DNA of 64,000 nucleotides, taken from Gamsiella multidivaricata (Eukaryota > Mortierellomycota > Mortierellomycetes > Mortierellales > Mortierellaceae). The position numbers and the translations under genes are program-made. Positions 50,975-63,715 of the stretch are shown here, in pieces. The notes beneath the pieces were generated by a model. That model saw nothing but the letters and a program-made list of their open reading frames with translations. It made no database searches and had not been told where the DNA came from. Where the stretch lies: assembly GCF_025024155.1 (NCBI RefSeq), contig NW_026251738.1:124001-188000 (forward strand). Direction: 5' to 3'. How positions within the stretch are numbered: position 1 is the stretch's first letter; each line of letters opens with the position of its first letter.

Positions 50975-53967
50975 TTATTTGCGACGAATATCGTTGATAC
51001 GGACAGCGACCGCATTTCTGTGCGCCTCCAAGCCCTCGATTTCAGCCAGACGCATCACAGTGTCGCCAATGGCATCCAAACCATCGCGTGTAAGCTGCTG
51101 CGACGTGATGTGTTTCAGGAACGTGTCCGTGTTGACACCAGAGTACATGCGTGCATATCCATATGTTGGCAATGTGTGGTTCGTTCCCGAAGCATAGTCT
51201 CCACAGCTGTGAAGTATTGTAGCAAAAGTAACGAAAAAAAAGAAAACAAAGGTCGTCAATAAACCGTGCGCGTCAATCTCAGAGCAAAGAAAGACAAGGT
51301 AGCGGACAAAAAATGCTGAACGAAAAATAAAAAATCGCTTACCTCTCGGGCGAGAAGTGTCCGACAAAGACACTTCCGGCATTGTTGACTTGCTCGACGT
51401 GCTTCTCAGCCTGTTCCAAGTGCAAGATCAAATGCTCGGGCGCGTACTCGTTCGAGAACCTCATAGCCTGCTCCATCGTCTCGACCTCGATGATATAGCT
51501 CTTGGGGATCGACTCGCGGACAATCTCGACTCTGGGCAACCGGCTGGCCTGTTCGTGGACTTCATCTTCGATCGCTGTGAGGTGCTCGAGGGTCAATCCG
51601 ACTGCAATCAACACAACCTGTGAATCTGTTCCATGCTCGGCCTGGGAGAGCAAGTCCGAGGCGACATATGCGGGGATGGAGGTCATATCAGCAATGACAA
51701 GAAGCTCTGAAGGTCCTGCAGGCATATCAATAGATACAAGGGATGAGCTATCAATCTAGGGAATAAAGAAAAAAAATCAAGGCGTCTTATGTTAGTATAT
51801 CGTGCGAAATTGCCACCTGTACTCGCCCTGAATCTGCCCATCTCTTTGACTTACTTGTGTCAACATCTTGGCGGCTGTTACGTATTGGTTTCCGGGACCA
51901 CAGATCTTGTCCACCTTAGGGCAAGTCTCCGTTCCGTATGCCATAGCAGCGACCGCCTGAGCGCCTCCAGCTATTAAGACCTTGGACGCTCCAACCTTGT
52001 GGGCCACATACATCACCTCAGGAACAATACTTCCATCCTTGCGAGGCGGTGTTGCAATCACAATCTCACTGCATCCAGCGACTGCAGCGGGAATACCCAA
52101 CATGAGTGCCGTCGAGGGCAGGACAGCCGTGCCTCCAGGAACATACAATCCTACACGTTCAATCGGACGAGCGAACCGCGTGCAGACCACGCCAGGCATC
52201 GTCTCGACCACAAGAGCCTTATCCTGCAACTGCGCTTTGTGGAACTTGTAGATGTTATCGTACGCCTGATCAATCGCCAACCGTGTTTGCTCGTCTAGGA
52301 CCATGGATTCAGGAGTGAAGGGAGCCGAAATCACAGTCTTGTCCAACTGGACGCCATCGAACTTCGCCGTCAATTCGATCAAAGCAGCGTCACCACGTTC
52401 GCGCACACCCTCGACAATAGGCTTGACGCGGGCCATAATATCGTCGGACTGGATAATAGGGCGAAGTAGCAGCTTGCGCTGCTGCTCAGCAGAGAGAGCG
52501 TTCATCTTGTACGACTTCATGGCAATGCGAGCCGATTTTTCGTTCTGAGTGGCGGAGGGAGCGGGGGCGCCAGGTGCAGGTGCTGCAGTAGCAGTTGGAG
52601 CCGTGGTGGCAGCGGAGGCGGCTTCCTTGGCACTGACATCCCACTTGGGCTTGGCATGACCTGGTCGGCGCGTAATTTTGCGAGATCTGTTCTCGAGCTG
52701 CTGCTCGACATCGCGCAGGGTGACGCCATTGGCCACACACTTAACTAGGGCAAAGTAGATCAAGTCGGCAGTTTCCCAGGCAATATCCTCGGGAGTCTTG
52801 GCCTCGCACAGCTCCTCGGCCTCCTCCATGATCTTAGATTGGACAAGGTTGCTATCCTTGAAAAGGCGCTGGGTGTAGGAGCCAGCAGGGGCTGAAGTCT
52901 TGCGGCTCTGCAAAGTCTGGTTGAGGTGAGCGATTCCGCTCGAGGGACCGAAGCATCCGCGAATGTTGTTGTGGCAGAAACCTATTATCATGTGTGCGAA
53001 TTACAATTGGCCAAGATATTCGGTTAGCGATACAGATGTCCATACAATCTAAACAATATCCAGGACCATCAAACATACCGGTGCCGTGCTGGTGCACCGT
53101 GAACTGAAGCGCATCGCTGTCGCAGTCGACATGGACCTTAATCAGATCCTGGGTCGATCCTGAAGAGGCACCCTTGTGCCAGAGTCCACGCGACCTCGAG
53201 AAGTAAACTCCCTGGCGCGTGCGGAACGACTCGACCACGCTCTCCAAGGACGAGTAGACCAATCCCAGAGAGACTCCTTGCTCATCCACCACAACAGTTG
53301 GGAACAACCCATCCGGACGATCTGAGGCTACGGTCGCCATAAAAGCCTCTCCAATGTTCAGTTTGCCGTCCTGATGATCCGTCGACAGGCTCTCACTCTC
53401 GAGCAGAGTATCGACACCAATGCGACCGAGTTCTGAGATGGCAAGCAATCCAGGTGTGTTGTTAGGGCCCTTTCCAGAAAACGAAGCAACGATCCTCTTA
53501 ACACCCCCACGGGGCAACAGTCCACCCTTCTGGACGACCTGCGCAACGGACTTGATCGCTTCCAGGGTCTCGGCCGAGGTGTCAGCAACATCCAGGACGA
53601 AGGCAGAGACGGTGGTGAGGAGACGTTCCTCGATACTGGTAAAGTGTGCAGGGCTCAAAACAACAGCCAGACGCTCCTGAGGAATGTGAGTGAACGAGTC
53701 GATGCCTCCGGAGACAAAGGCAGTGAAGGGGAGGATGACCTTGTCGGCACCGGCGTCCAAGAGTGTGTGGATCTGGGCCAGAGGGTCCTGGGGATCAAAG
53801 GCTTGGGGCTGGATCCAGTAGGCATCCTTGTGCTGGTCCTTGAGCGCAGCCTGGAGACGAGAATCGTCGGGGGTGGGTACGACGAGGATCTGGTTGGGCA
53901 GAAGGCTGAAGGCCTTCAGGTCCTCGGCGTACGAGTCCGCAGCGAGGTTGATACGAGGAACGATCAT
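50975..53967 (-). CDS. HIS4: Trifunctional histidine biosynthesis protein (PRA-CH / PRA-PH / histidinol dehydrogenase)
   Basis: Catalyses steps 2, 3 and 10 of histidine synthesis. Exons 53967-53079, 52981-51855, 51755-51343 and 51206-50975 join in phase (886 aa). The N-terminal part contains the phosphoribosyl-AMP cyclohydrolase ([35 protein letters not shown]). The pyrophosphohydrolase has [20 protein letters not shown] and AEELCEAK. After an Ala/Pro linker comes histidinol dehydrogenase with [71 protein letters not shown] and [15 protein letters not shown]. All key blocks are present. The domain order matches other fungal HIS4 proteins. Confidence 0.97.
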
Positions 53968-54597
53968 TGGCGCTGGCTGTTGTAGGCGTGAGGTGATGTA
54001 GTCAAACAGAAAGCAATTGAAGCCGAGCGAGATAGAGAGGAGAGGGAAGGAGGAAGGGGGAAGGAGGGTATGGGAGTGAGGGAAGAGGGGAGAGAGGTGT
54101 GGAGTGGACGGAGAAATATAATAAAAAAGCTGTTGTCACTCATTGTCATTTTTCATTCTATTATCTTTTTCGATCAGCCCCTGGGGTCCACTCTCTCTGA
54201 ATAAAAGGAGCCTTCCCAGAAACACATAATCGGATATCCTATGATACTACGCCATAAAACAAACATATAATGGATTGTGTATTTATGCAAAGACTAGGGC
54301 CCCTGACTCACGCTCATGCCCTGTCTTTCGCAGTCACCCATTGGTCGTTACACTCCGCAAGTTTCGCCCGTTTCCAAAAGCTACCTGCCACAGACAATTG
54401 ATCCCACTGAGAGCGGACGGTGTCGGGGCCGAAACGGCAGAAGTAATGAATATTTTTGAATCTCCTCCTCCATGCCGCCCTAGGGGTCAACTACTGGAGA
54501 CCGCAGGCACCGCGTGGGTTCGATCAACTTGGACACTTTTTTTATTGTACGTGCAAAATCATATTATCCTGGGATCCATGGTAGTATCTGCAAGCGT
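53968..54597. promoter_or_regulatory. HIS4 promoter region and sulfurtransferase 3' region
   Basis: A pyrimidine-rich leader (minus strand) lies at 54030-54110. TGACTCA at 54305-54311 is a perfect consensus site for Gcn4-type bZIP factors, about 340 bp upstream of the HIS4 start; TCACTCATTG near 54136 is a weaker match. Gcn4-like control of HIS4 is known in yeast; here it is inference. Confidence 0.4.
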
Positions 54598-55832
54598 CTA
54601 CTGATCTTTGACGATAATGCTCTCAGGGCGCGACGCATACTCGGTCCAGCTACCATCAAACACCGCCAAGTCCTTCACGCCTAATTTCTCCAGCGCAAAG
54701 TATAGTGCACTCGCCGTAACACCGCTTCCACAGGACAGAATCACTTCCTTGCCCGGCTCGGTGGTCTCTCTGAGTTCCTGAACATCGATTCCCGCGCGCT
54801 TGAATGCCGCAGCAAGTTGTTGGTCGTTATAAAGCTCACCCGTTTCCATATCCGAGAGTTCCAAAAAGGGCACGTTCTTGGCACCGGGCATATGGCCAGA
54901 GGAAAGGCCCGCTCGGGGTTCAGGACTTGCGCCTGTAAAGCGTGCAGCTGGACGGGCATCGATAATCGTGATCTTGTTATCCTTGTCCTTGACGATCTTT
55001 AAAACTTGGTCGTAGTACCGGATGCTGTTCTGGTCAAGTGTTGGAACTTCGTACTTCTTGGGCTAGATTTGCGTTTAGACATGAAAAATAAAAACTCGGG
55101 TCATGAGTAAGAGTCGTCGTGGCTGTGGTTTGCACGCGCAGCAATGTCAGAATTGTCGATCGATTGATATCCTGCTTACTGTGACGTTGGCTTCACCCTT
55201 CTCTACAGGGTATCCCGCTGCTGTCCATGCCTTGAATCCTCCGTTCAACAACGAAACCTTCTTGTGTCCGAATGCCTGTTGATAAAGAATTACAATACAG
55301 AACGGGCTTGCTTCAGTATCTCTTAACTGATATCCATGATCATTGTTCCATTGTGCGGTACAATCTCCTCTGTGGGGTCGCACGCTCACCTTCAGCATCC
55401 AATATGTACGTGCTGCAGAATTAAATCCAACTGTGTCATAGACAACCACATGGTCATCATTCGAGATCCCCAGCTCGCCAACCTGCTCTGCAAACTGTGA
55501 GGCAGTCGGCATCATATGCGGCAGACTGCTGGTCTTGTCCTTAATGTCTTCGATATCAAAAAATCGCGCTGTTCATTTGAAGTTCCCGGCATGGATTCAT
55601 GTTAAAAACTTTGCTAGATGTGTAAGCCGAAACGAGACGAGGCACGGCACAAAGAAGATTAAAAAAAAAGCATGCTTGGAGTAGACTTACCTCCAGGGAT
55701 ATGGCCGTTCTCTTTGAATTCCTTAACTGGATCTCTACCCGCAGCAGGCATATGCCAGCTACCATCAACAACGACGGGCCCTCCAAGCTGGCTCTTGAGT
55801 TCTGAGACAGAGAGAAGCAAAGGGACAGACAT
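54598..55832 (-). CDS. TUM1: 3-mercaptopyruvate/thiosulfate sulfurtransferase, two rhodanese domains
   Basis: Transfers sulfane sulfur, in yeast supporting tRNA thiolation. Exons 55832-55691, 55568-55390, 55275-55180 and 55062-54598 join in phase (293 aa). The first, inactive rhodanese domain has VVDGSWHMPAAGRDPVKEF, HIPGARFFDIEDI and VVVYDTVGFNSAARTYWMLK with no catalytic Cys. The second has IIDARPAARFTG, SGHMPGAKNVPF and the active loop SCGSGVTAS, whose CGSGVT form is typical of mercaptopyruvate sulfurtransferases. Translation from ATG 55832 gives MSVPLLLSVSELKS with no clear presequence. Divergent from the RING gene. Confidence 0.93.
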
Positions 55833-56318
55833 GGCTATGGCGTGGGAAATTAGATTGATGTATTTGATAGAACGAAGATAATGTTAAGACGCTTCAGGAA
55901 CGCGTTCAAAGAGTGGCGATAAAAGAGTGAGGACGAACCTCGGGTGGCGTGTGTACGGAGGGTGAATGAGCAGGGCCTGGAGAGGATGCGGGTGGAATGA
56001 GCACAGAGGGTGCGGGTCGCCATCAGTCGAGCTGGGTTCTAGTCGAAGAGGAGAAAGAAGGTTCTGTGATTGCGTGCTGGGTGCTTTAGCTAGTCTAGTT
56101 CGAGCCAGCTGTGTCTCCATATCTGAATATAAACCTCTCATAAAATGTACGCCTTGTGTAGTATGATAATGTGGTGTGCCAGCTTTCTATGGAACTTGTC
56201 TCCAGTGTGCAACTACTTCCTCCTACCACTCTCGCCTCTTGACCCTGAACCATCCCCATTCCCTAATCTCAGCCCATAGGAAAGATCAACATTCAACTCT
56301 CATGAACTGCCCTTAGCC
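55833..56318. promoter_or_regulatory. Bidirectional promoter region, TUM1 / RING gene
   Basis: 486 bp between divergent starts. No recognisable ORF. Confidence 0.4.
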
Positions 56319-58636
56319 ATGGCACACCACAGGCCCATTCCCCTGCCGCGTCCCAAATGCTTCTGCGGCCACGTTGCCACGGCAGTCTACTCTTACAACG
56401 ACACCGCCACCTTCGCTACCGCTCCCGCAACAGCCGCTTCGGGAATAGCAACATCCTTCTGGGACTCTGCAGGCGGATTTCCACAGGGGCAACAGAACAT
56501 TCCTTTAGCAAGCTCGAGTCAAAGTCGTAGGAACTTGGCTCAGACAGCATCATCGAGAGCTTTGACCATCAACTGGGTCTACGAATGTCATTTCTCGCCT
56601 AAACAGGAGGGCATGGTCGGACCAGACTATTGCCATGGGTGCAGGCATGACCGGATCGAAGCTGAAGAGCAACGTTTGTTGGGTTTTATCGAAGAGCTCC
56701 GGATCAAGGTAACGTATATCTACCAGATTGACATGAGATAACCGAATGCATGTAAAAACATGACTGGACTGACCTCCCCCTCCCCCCTTTTTTTTATAAA
56801 ATTGTCTAGTCGCAAGAACACAGTAACCAACCCAACAGCGATCGTTCGGAGCCAGGATTGCCAGGATTCGACCCTTTAGGGCATACTGGCACTCTTGAGG
56901 ATTACTATAACCCTGGCGTCCACATGAGGCCCACACAAATCGACAAGCGCGAGCTGTATGCCTGGATCATGAAACATTATCGGGAAAGCGAATGGAATAA
57001 GGGCAAGACTGTGGACCGCGACATCCGATCTTCTTCACGACCAATCTCGACTTGGAATACAAGTGCACAGCCATTATGGCCGAAATTTACGGTATCGGGA
57101 CCTCTTCAGCCATCTCCAATGCCGGACAAATCGTTCTTTGCCACGGCTCCTCGTGCATCCACAATCAGTGCGACTTCGAATGTGACGGAACCAAGTGTTT
57201 TGGGAGCTGAGGCGGTAGCAGGAGCAGTTGCTGTAGCGAGGACTGTTGTGACACCGACGCTTGCGTCTGCAACGACTACGCCCATAACGCCTGCTACGGC
57301 TGCCTCAACAAGCCCCAACCACACCGTCAGACCATCGACACCGCCTCTGCCCCCGGAATTAATTGATCCCCCAATTCCGGACAGAAAAGTATGCGGTTTC
57401 CATATGCACGCGCTCGAGTACCACAAAATGCAGAAGATGTATAGAGATGATGTGATCAAGATCGCTCAACGTGCTCAATGCCCGATCTTCAACCTCTCGG
57501 TCACGCGATGGATGAAGCTTGGGTTGAACCATCTGCAGAAGGAGCCGTTCAATACGGTCGAGTGTCTTTGTGGCGAACCAATGGTTGTTTCTTCGGAGTT
57601 TTCAGCGGATGTTTCGAAGGAGAATTGCTATAAGCTGGTGTGTCCTAGGACGGTATTTCCGATCCGTAGAGAGGATGCGAACGAGGCGATAGAGACCAGG
57701 AAGGCAGGAAGCACAAAGGCCGCCAATTCAGATTTTGGCCGTCCACGTCTGCATCAGGATTGGGGGCCTTGCTCGCATGAGATTCTGGTGAACGAAGTGC
57801 TGTATTCTCCACGATTGAAACCAATCCATGGCCGGATTGTGAACGATGAGTGGTTAGACCAATGGTTCCAGCCGCAACGGCCTCGTGAGTCGTATTTCAG
57901 CTCGAGATACACGGTTCCGGACGTGAAGCCAATCATAAACAAGAGCCAGGACCGACTCCCGGTCGATTTCTCGAAATCTGTCAAGGTGAATCGGTATATG
58001 TTCTCGAAGACGGTTTCTTTCAGGCGGCCAGTGGATGAGGACGCGGAGGATATTCCTCGACCGCACCTGGGACTTTCGGGACTACAACCGTCATGGGTTT
58101 TTACAGATTCGTGGGAGTACAAGACCACGAATAAGCATAAGGGAGATGAGTGGCCGGTCCCGGAGTGGTGTGGGCGTCGCCTTGTGGATCGGATCCTAAA
58201 CGATGAGAGCTATGGCCTGTGGAGCGACGAGGCATCGAATCATTTCGAAACGTTTAACGTCCAGGAGATGTCTCCGAATTTGATCCGCACAAGCGTCAAA
58301 AAGGCGTCTGTGGCTGCAGAAATGTACCATCAGAGAAATGGGACGCTGTTGACGGAGCGGGTCGCGGAGCAGCAGAAGAGGATCCAGCAGGCAGAAATAG
58401 AACTCGAGAAGGAACAGGCGGCACACGCGGATTTGGTTCATCATATTGAGAGGATGCGGTTGAATGCACAGGATATGCCGCAGACAAAGTGCAGGATCTG
58501 CTTCGAGAAGACTTCGACCCACGCAATAGTGCCGTGTCTGCATCTGGTGACTTGTGGCGACTGTGCGAGCCAGGTCAAGGAGTGTATCGTTTGTCGAGTC
58601 AGGAAGTCGGGCGTCCAGCGGATTCGATGGGGATAG
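56319..58636 (+). CDS. RING-finger protein with N-terminal cysteine-rich zinc motifs (738 aa)
   Basis: Probable E3 ubiquitin ligase. Exons 56319-56708 and 56810-58636 join in phase. The N-terminus has CFCGHVATAVYSYND and later YECHF...YCHGC, a candidate zinc site. A second Cys-rich segment, KVCGFHMHALEYHKMQKM, ECLCGEP and YKLVCPRTVFP, repeats the same pattern, so the protein may carry two related zinc modules. Between them is an Ala/Thr/Pro-rich linker. Before the C-terminus there is a coiled coil (RVAEQQKRIQQAEIELEKEQ). The RING (about residues 690-727) reads CRICFEKTSTHAIVPCLHLV then CGDCASQVKECIVCR, the C3HC4 type. The substrate is unknown. Confidence 0.85.
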
Positions 58637-60768
58637 TCCCATCCCGCTTCTTGGAGAAAGGATGTACGGGGGAGAAGATGGGAGGGTGTTGTATTTTGTT
58701 ATGAAGTCTTTCTGTCGTTTTGTTTGATTGCTGTTTTTTTTTTCTCACTGTTTTGTTACTCACCGCGCTGTACAGTATATAATAAATTTGATCTGTGCTT
58801 TAGCATATTCAGAGCCGACTCTGGTATTCAAAGATAAGCCCACAATGTTCAGGACCTGCTCCCAAGTTTATAAAATGATCCTCCGCTTAATGTCAATAGC
58901 CTAAACAATGTACTGCTTTATGGACACCGCCTCTTTGTCCTGCTGTGCGTTTCACTCTTTCAAAGCAAGAGGTATCCAATACTGCACAATTCGGTCAATT
59001 ATTGTCTCAATGAGACGCTCTTTCATCGTCCGTCAGGATTGACGCAAGCGGAAGAGCGCGAGCCTCAGATGTACCAGTGCATTCTCCGACTCACGTAATC
59101 GACCTCATATCTGTTAATGTTGTGATGCGCCAGACTAAGTGCTGCAGTTATCTGATATCTAAAATACCATACAAAGAGGACGGTTTTGGCGCTCCTCGTC
59201 AAGCATGCGGGAAGCTCCCATCTGGTTATTGAGGCTGACCACAGTCTCGAGAGCGTTATGAGGTTCATTAGTGAGGGGTCTAAGTCTGCTCTCCAATTTC
59301 CCTTCGTGCAATTCACGTCCAGCTGAGTTCAGGCCACCAAGCTGAGCATAACGCATTGGAGGAGTAATATGAAAACAGCGAATCCCATCAATGCTTGGTG
59401 TCAAAAACAGCATGTACATCGAAATTTCAATATCATAATTCCTAAATTTTATATTCTCGCCTTTGAATGTAATACCTTTATCGTCTTAATACGTAAGTGA
59501 TAATCTAATGTGCTCGTCAGAGGCGCCGCTTGATATTGTTATAAGAGGCAGTAACTGCGAGGAGTCGCACATCCAAAAAAGAGAGGGATTTGTAGTAGAA
59601 GTGGCAAGGACAATCTAAAGGTTGATAATAGCTCACTGGAGACTTAAAAACACGTAAAAAGTGTAGAACGAAGTAAGCTGTGGAGTGCTTTATACATGAG
59701 GAAGGCGAATACTAGATAACTACAGAGTAAGGCTCGGACAAGACCTTCTATCTACCTATGCGAAATAGATCCACACCCGAAGTGGTCTATAGCTGTCTAC
59801 AGGTTCGACAAGGAACATCGGTGACAAAGAGAGAAGGGTCCATAAAAAGAGTAGGGTCCATAAAGAGAGCAGGGTCCACAAAGAGAATTGTGGACGATGG
59901 GACAATAACCGGCAGCCAGTGCTTTGTCGTCACCACTGCTCCCCTAAAGAGGAACATGCTGAAGGTGGCACTCTTTACGAGCGTGATCGTTCAGACTCGC
60001 CAACAACGCCTGTAAAAGTCTCTTCCCTCCCCCCTCCCCCCACTCTTTCCTGTCCTCACATTCTTGTCTGTCGTCTTCATCCTACTTCGTTTACTTTTCA
60101 TCTCACTATCCGCCCTGCCTACAACGGCGGCATCATATCCCGTAATCCTATTGTACCCCACATATAACATTCATCCACATTCATTTTAAAGTTCAACAAG
60201 TTGCGCACAGCATTTTCGTCAAAGCTCGTTTGTGAGTATTGGTCTCGTTAGGTCCGCTAGACTTGGCCCACAACATGCTCATAGTCAGTGCCGATGAATG
60301 GAGGACCTCCATAACACGTTGTCAGTGCAGTGTCTTGGGGAAGGTTGAGGGTTGGGCCATCAAGCGCCAACAATGCAATCAGGAGAGAGATCGAGACCAT
60401 AACTCTGGCCACAATATGACTCGCGCCGTCCGCTGTCTTGTATAGCGCCAAGAATAGCCTCCGGAGCTGATGCGTCCACAGCAACATTAAGCGCCGTGTG
60501 GAGCGGCAGCATAGACACAAAAAGAGCTGTGTCATTATCTGTTGTTATAGAAAGTTGAGTCTTAAAACTTAGACGGAGCAAGGGACAACCCATCTCTTTC
60601 GACTGTTTGCTCCGCCAACATACATGGTCCTTTTTTGCAATTACCCATAGTCAATTTGCACATAGCAGAACGTCGCCTGCAAAATAAACAAAAGCAGTAA
60701 TCATCGTCGTTTTTATTGCTACTCTGTACAAACGTCACCCGGAGCATGTCGAGCATCCTGAATGATAT
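58637..60768. other. 2.1-kb spacer with relics and short repeats
   Basis: 58700-58800 is the RING gene 3' UTR with AATAAATTT near 58781. Minus-strand frames at 59419-59065 (LRPLTNEPHNALETVVSLNN) and 60593-60360 (SMLPLHTALNVAVDASAPEA, loosely ankyrin-like) look like eroded coding sequence. 59835-59890 holds three ~18-bp repeats (AGGGTCCATAAAGAGAG type). No intact gene was recognised. Confidence 0.35.
59835..59890 (+). repeat. Three ~18-bp direct repeats
   Basis: Words of the form AGAAGGGTCCATAAAAAGAG, AGTAGGGTCCATAAAGAGAG and AGCAGGGTCCACAAAGAGAA follow one another; in frame they read as GSIKRVGSIKRAGSTKR. Confidence 0.75.
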
Positions 60769-63128
60769 TCACCACTTGCCTTTGCCCTTGCCCTTCTTCT
60801 TTTTGTTCGCGCTCGAGGCCGAGCTCTTAGCCTTGGCCACAGCGGCCACATCAATGATTTCATCGATCTTGGCAGCCGCGACAGGTTCCGGGGCAGTAAC
60901 TGGAACAATATGCTCTCTTCCCGCGATCCTGGCGCTTCCTGTACCACCAATTCCACCGCCCTCCATGTTCAACCCCTGAGGTCCCTTACCCATATCCTTC
61001 CTCGATCCAGCACCTGTCTTACGGGTCCTGGCCAAGCGAGCTGCGGCCCTGTCACGCTTCGGCAACCATCTCTCCGGATCTGCAGTACTCGCGGTCGCGG
61101 GGTCAAAGTTCTTGGGCAACAACGGTCTGCGCTTATGGGCCTTCCGGGCCCCCGTGCGACGGGGTCTCGAGGTCGGACGTCTACGACCACCAGCGCCAGC
61201 TCCAGCAGCAGCGTTGGTGATCTCAGTGGAGACGTACTCGCGCTTGAGCCCTGGAACGACGCGTTCGAGCGCGTCCACATCCAGGGCCATCACGTTCTTC
61301 ATCTCCGGCAACGAAGCGCCATACTTCTCTGCAAGGGCTGGTTCAAATTCCGAATAGGCCATGATCAAGCCAGCGATGGCCGCCGGATCTGAGGGGTCTG
61401 CACGGACGAGTTCCTCATAGTCCTTCGCGGCGTCCTTGTACCGATGAGAGCGCAACTTGAACGCGGCGGTCTGTTTCAGTAGCGTCAGAGGCATATGCGT
61501 GGCACTTCCAGTTTTGGTTTGCTTGTTGCTCTTGGCCCAAACCGCGCTCGCTTCGCTCAAGAGATCGACACCCTTCTCACCTTGACCGGCTTGATCGTAC
61601 AACCAAACCAACAGCGCGACATACCCGGGACGATGCTGCTCCTTCTCGGGTAAGGCCTTCAAGAATCTGGTCAAGGACTCAATCGCAGCTGTATAATCCT
61701 GCGCATTCAGCAATTCCAGCTGGACAATCGCAAACTGAATGGCCACAGATTCCGGACGCTGGGTGGCATATTCCTTCAGCTCCTCGAGTGCTTTGGCCGT
61801 CTTTTTTTGCTTATAGGTGGTGGCCGCAAGAATCAGGTAGAGGGCGTCGTTGTCCGGTTGGGATTTGAGTAACTGACGGGCCGAGTCTCGACAGGCAACG
61901 AATTTGGATTGGTAGAGAGACAGAAGAAGTTCGTTCATGGCGATGGTACGTTTCTGAGAGGAGAAGAATTTGACGCCGAGAGCTTTGGTCGTTGCAGTCT
62001 TGATTTTCTTGTTGGAGTCGAAGAGGTCGTCCTGTTTTTGGATCACGACTAGGTTGTTGGCTGCCACGGCTGGAACTGTCACTTCCAGGGCCCTGAGGGA
62101 AATCGCGAGAAGAAAGAAAGAATGCGCGAATGAAAGGGGAGACCGATCAGTATCCGGTACATGTCCATATTTTCTTTGCTTTCAAAATGCAGGCGCCTAC
62201 GGGGAAAAAAGATAAACGACTTACTTGATCTTCAGGACGGTGTGATAGAACTCACGGGCCTGTTCGACGCGTCCCAAGAGTTGGTAGACGTAGGCGGTTT
62301 GGACGACCAGGATCGCCATCTCCTGTTCGATCTCGTCCTCATCATAATCCTTCAGAGCCTCCCTGCAGACCTTCTTGGCCTCATCCAACAGCTTTAAGGC
62401 TTGCTGATACTCTCCCTTTGCGATTTTTTCACAAGCGGCATTAAAGCTCAACTCGTATGTCGCCAGCGCCATATCGTGTTCATCCTCGGCCCGATCCCAC
62501 TTCTCATCCAGGGTCTCACCCGCGTAGAGCACTGCGGCCTTGCAGGCATGAAAGTTCGTCAAGATATCATTATAGGTGTCCTCGGATTTGCGGGTATCCT
62601 TGAGCATGCCCGCATAGAGTTTCAGACAATCCTGGTAGCGTTCCATGCGGTAGAGCATCTGGGCCTCGAGGTGACGAAGGTCCCAGGAGAGCTGCTCCAT
62701 TGGTTGGAGGGATTGTCGCTTTTGAGAGATGAGAAGGGCACCATCAGAGAGCTGATTGGTCCGGTAGAGACAGTAGGCCTTTTCGAAAGTGAAGATTTTG
62801 GGATCGAGCTGGCGGTTGATGATGACGAGGGCGTCGGTGTAGCGCTCGAGACGGATGAGGGTGATGGCCTTGCAGTGCAGGGCGTCCTTGTCCTTTGAGT
62901 CTATCGTGAGGACTATGTTGTTGTTTTTTTCGATCGTGGAAAACAGAGGATGTGAGATCAGAGTTAGATCCCGGCATTGATCAGCTCTCGCAAAGTTGGC
63001 ACACGCGTTCCTGGGTGCGAAAGGGATCTTTTACTCTTGTCGCAGAAGGTGAGGACTTTATCGTGTTCCTCGCGCTTGATATGGCGCTCGATCTCCGCAA
63101 AGAGTTGTTGGATGTTGTTGGTTGCCAT
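60769..63128 (-). CDS. SRP72: Signal recognition particle subunit SRP72
   Basis: TPR-rich protein of the signal recognition particle that with SRP68 binds the 7S-type RNA and supports protein targeting to the ER. Exons 63128-63035, 62912-62225 and 62092-60769 join in phase (701 aa). TPR-like helices run through the first ~500 residues (FAEIERHIKREEHDKVLTFC, MLYRMERYQDCLKLYAGMLK, ALKLLDEAKKVCREALKDYD, FKLRSHRYKDAAKDYEELVR). The C-terminal RNA-binding region is basic and contains DPERWLPKRDRAAARLARTR, the SRP72 signature. The protein ends in a Lys/Gly tail (KKKKGKGKGKW). Confidence 0.93.
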
Positions 63129-63715
63129 TGGGAGCGCTGGCAAAGGGGATGGGGAGAGGGATGAGAGGATGGAAATGATCCATGGATGCCGAAGGATGCG
63201 AGGGCTAAGGGCTGCATAGCAAGTGCGATGCGTAGATCTACCTAGCGGTGCAGTGTGGGGTAGAGTATAAACTTTATTTTCTCTCGCGGATACTTTTTTC
63301 TCCTGTAAGCACCTTTGTGAACACCCTCTTCTTCTGTGAACATCCTTTTCCTTGCGTGCAGGGAAACGGATACTGTGGCCTAGCCGGAATACCGCCGTTG
63401 CTTTTGGTTGCCATAGCAGTTCTCGAAAGAAGTAACCATGGCACGACTTGGGTGAAAGAAGGAAATATACCGCATTACATAGAAAAGGTATGACTTTGAC
63501 TCCCCACAGGGGGAGAATGGTATTTCAAGCAACGTGCAGGCATACCATAGGAGGACAAGTCCTCTTCCTGAACACTTTCTCTTTTCATTAACTCCTCCTC
63601 CTTCTTCGTCTTCATCTCTGATGGAATGCTCTCATTCGCCCCTCTCATCCTCCACTTCCAACGCATCATCAATTACCCGGAGCCCCTCTTACTCCTCACT
63701 CCCTCTATTCTTACT
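63129..63715. other. Promoter regions of SRP72 and the rightmost F-box gene
   Basis: 587 bp between divergent starts. No credible gene. A pyrimidine-rich leader precedes the F-box start. Confidence 0.4.

Noticed and set aside
54500..54530. GGGTTCGATCAA as a tRNA T-loop
   Set aside because: No acceptor stem or anticodon arm could be drawn around it.
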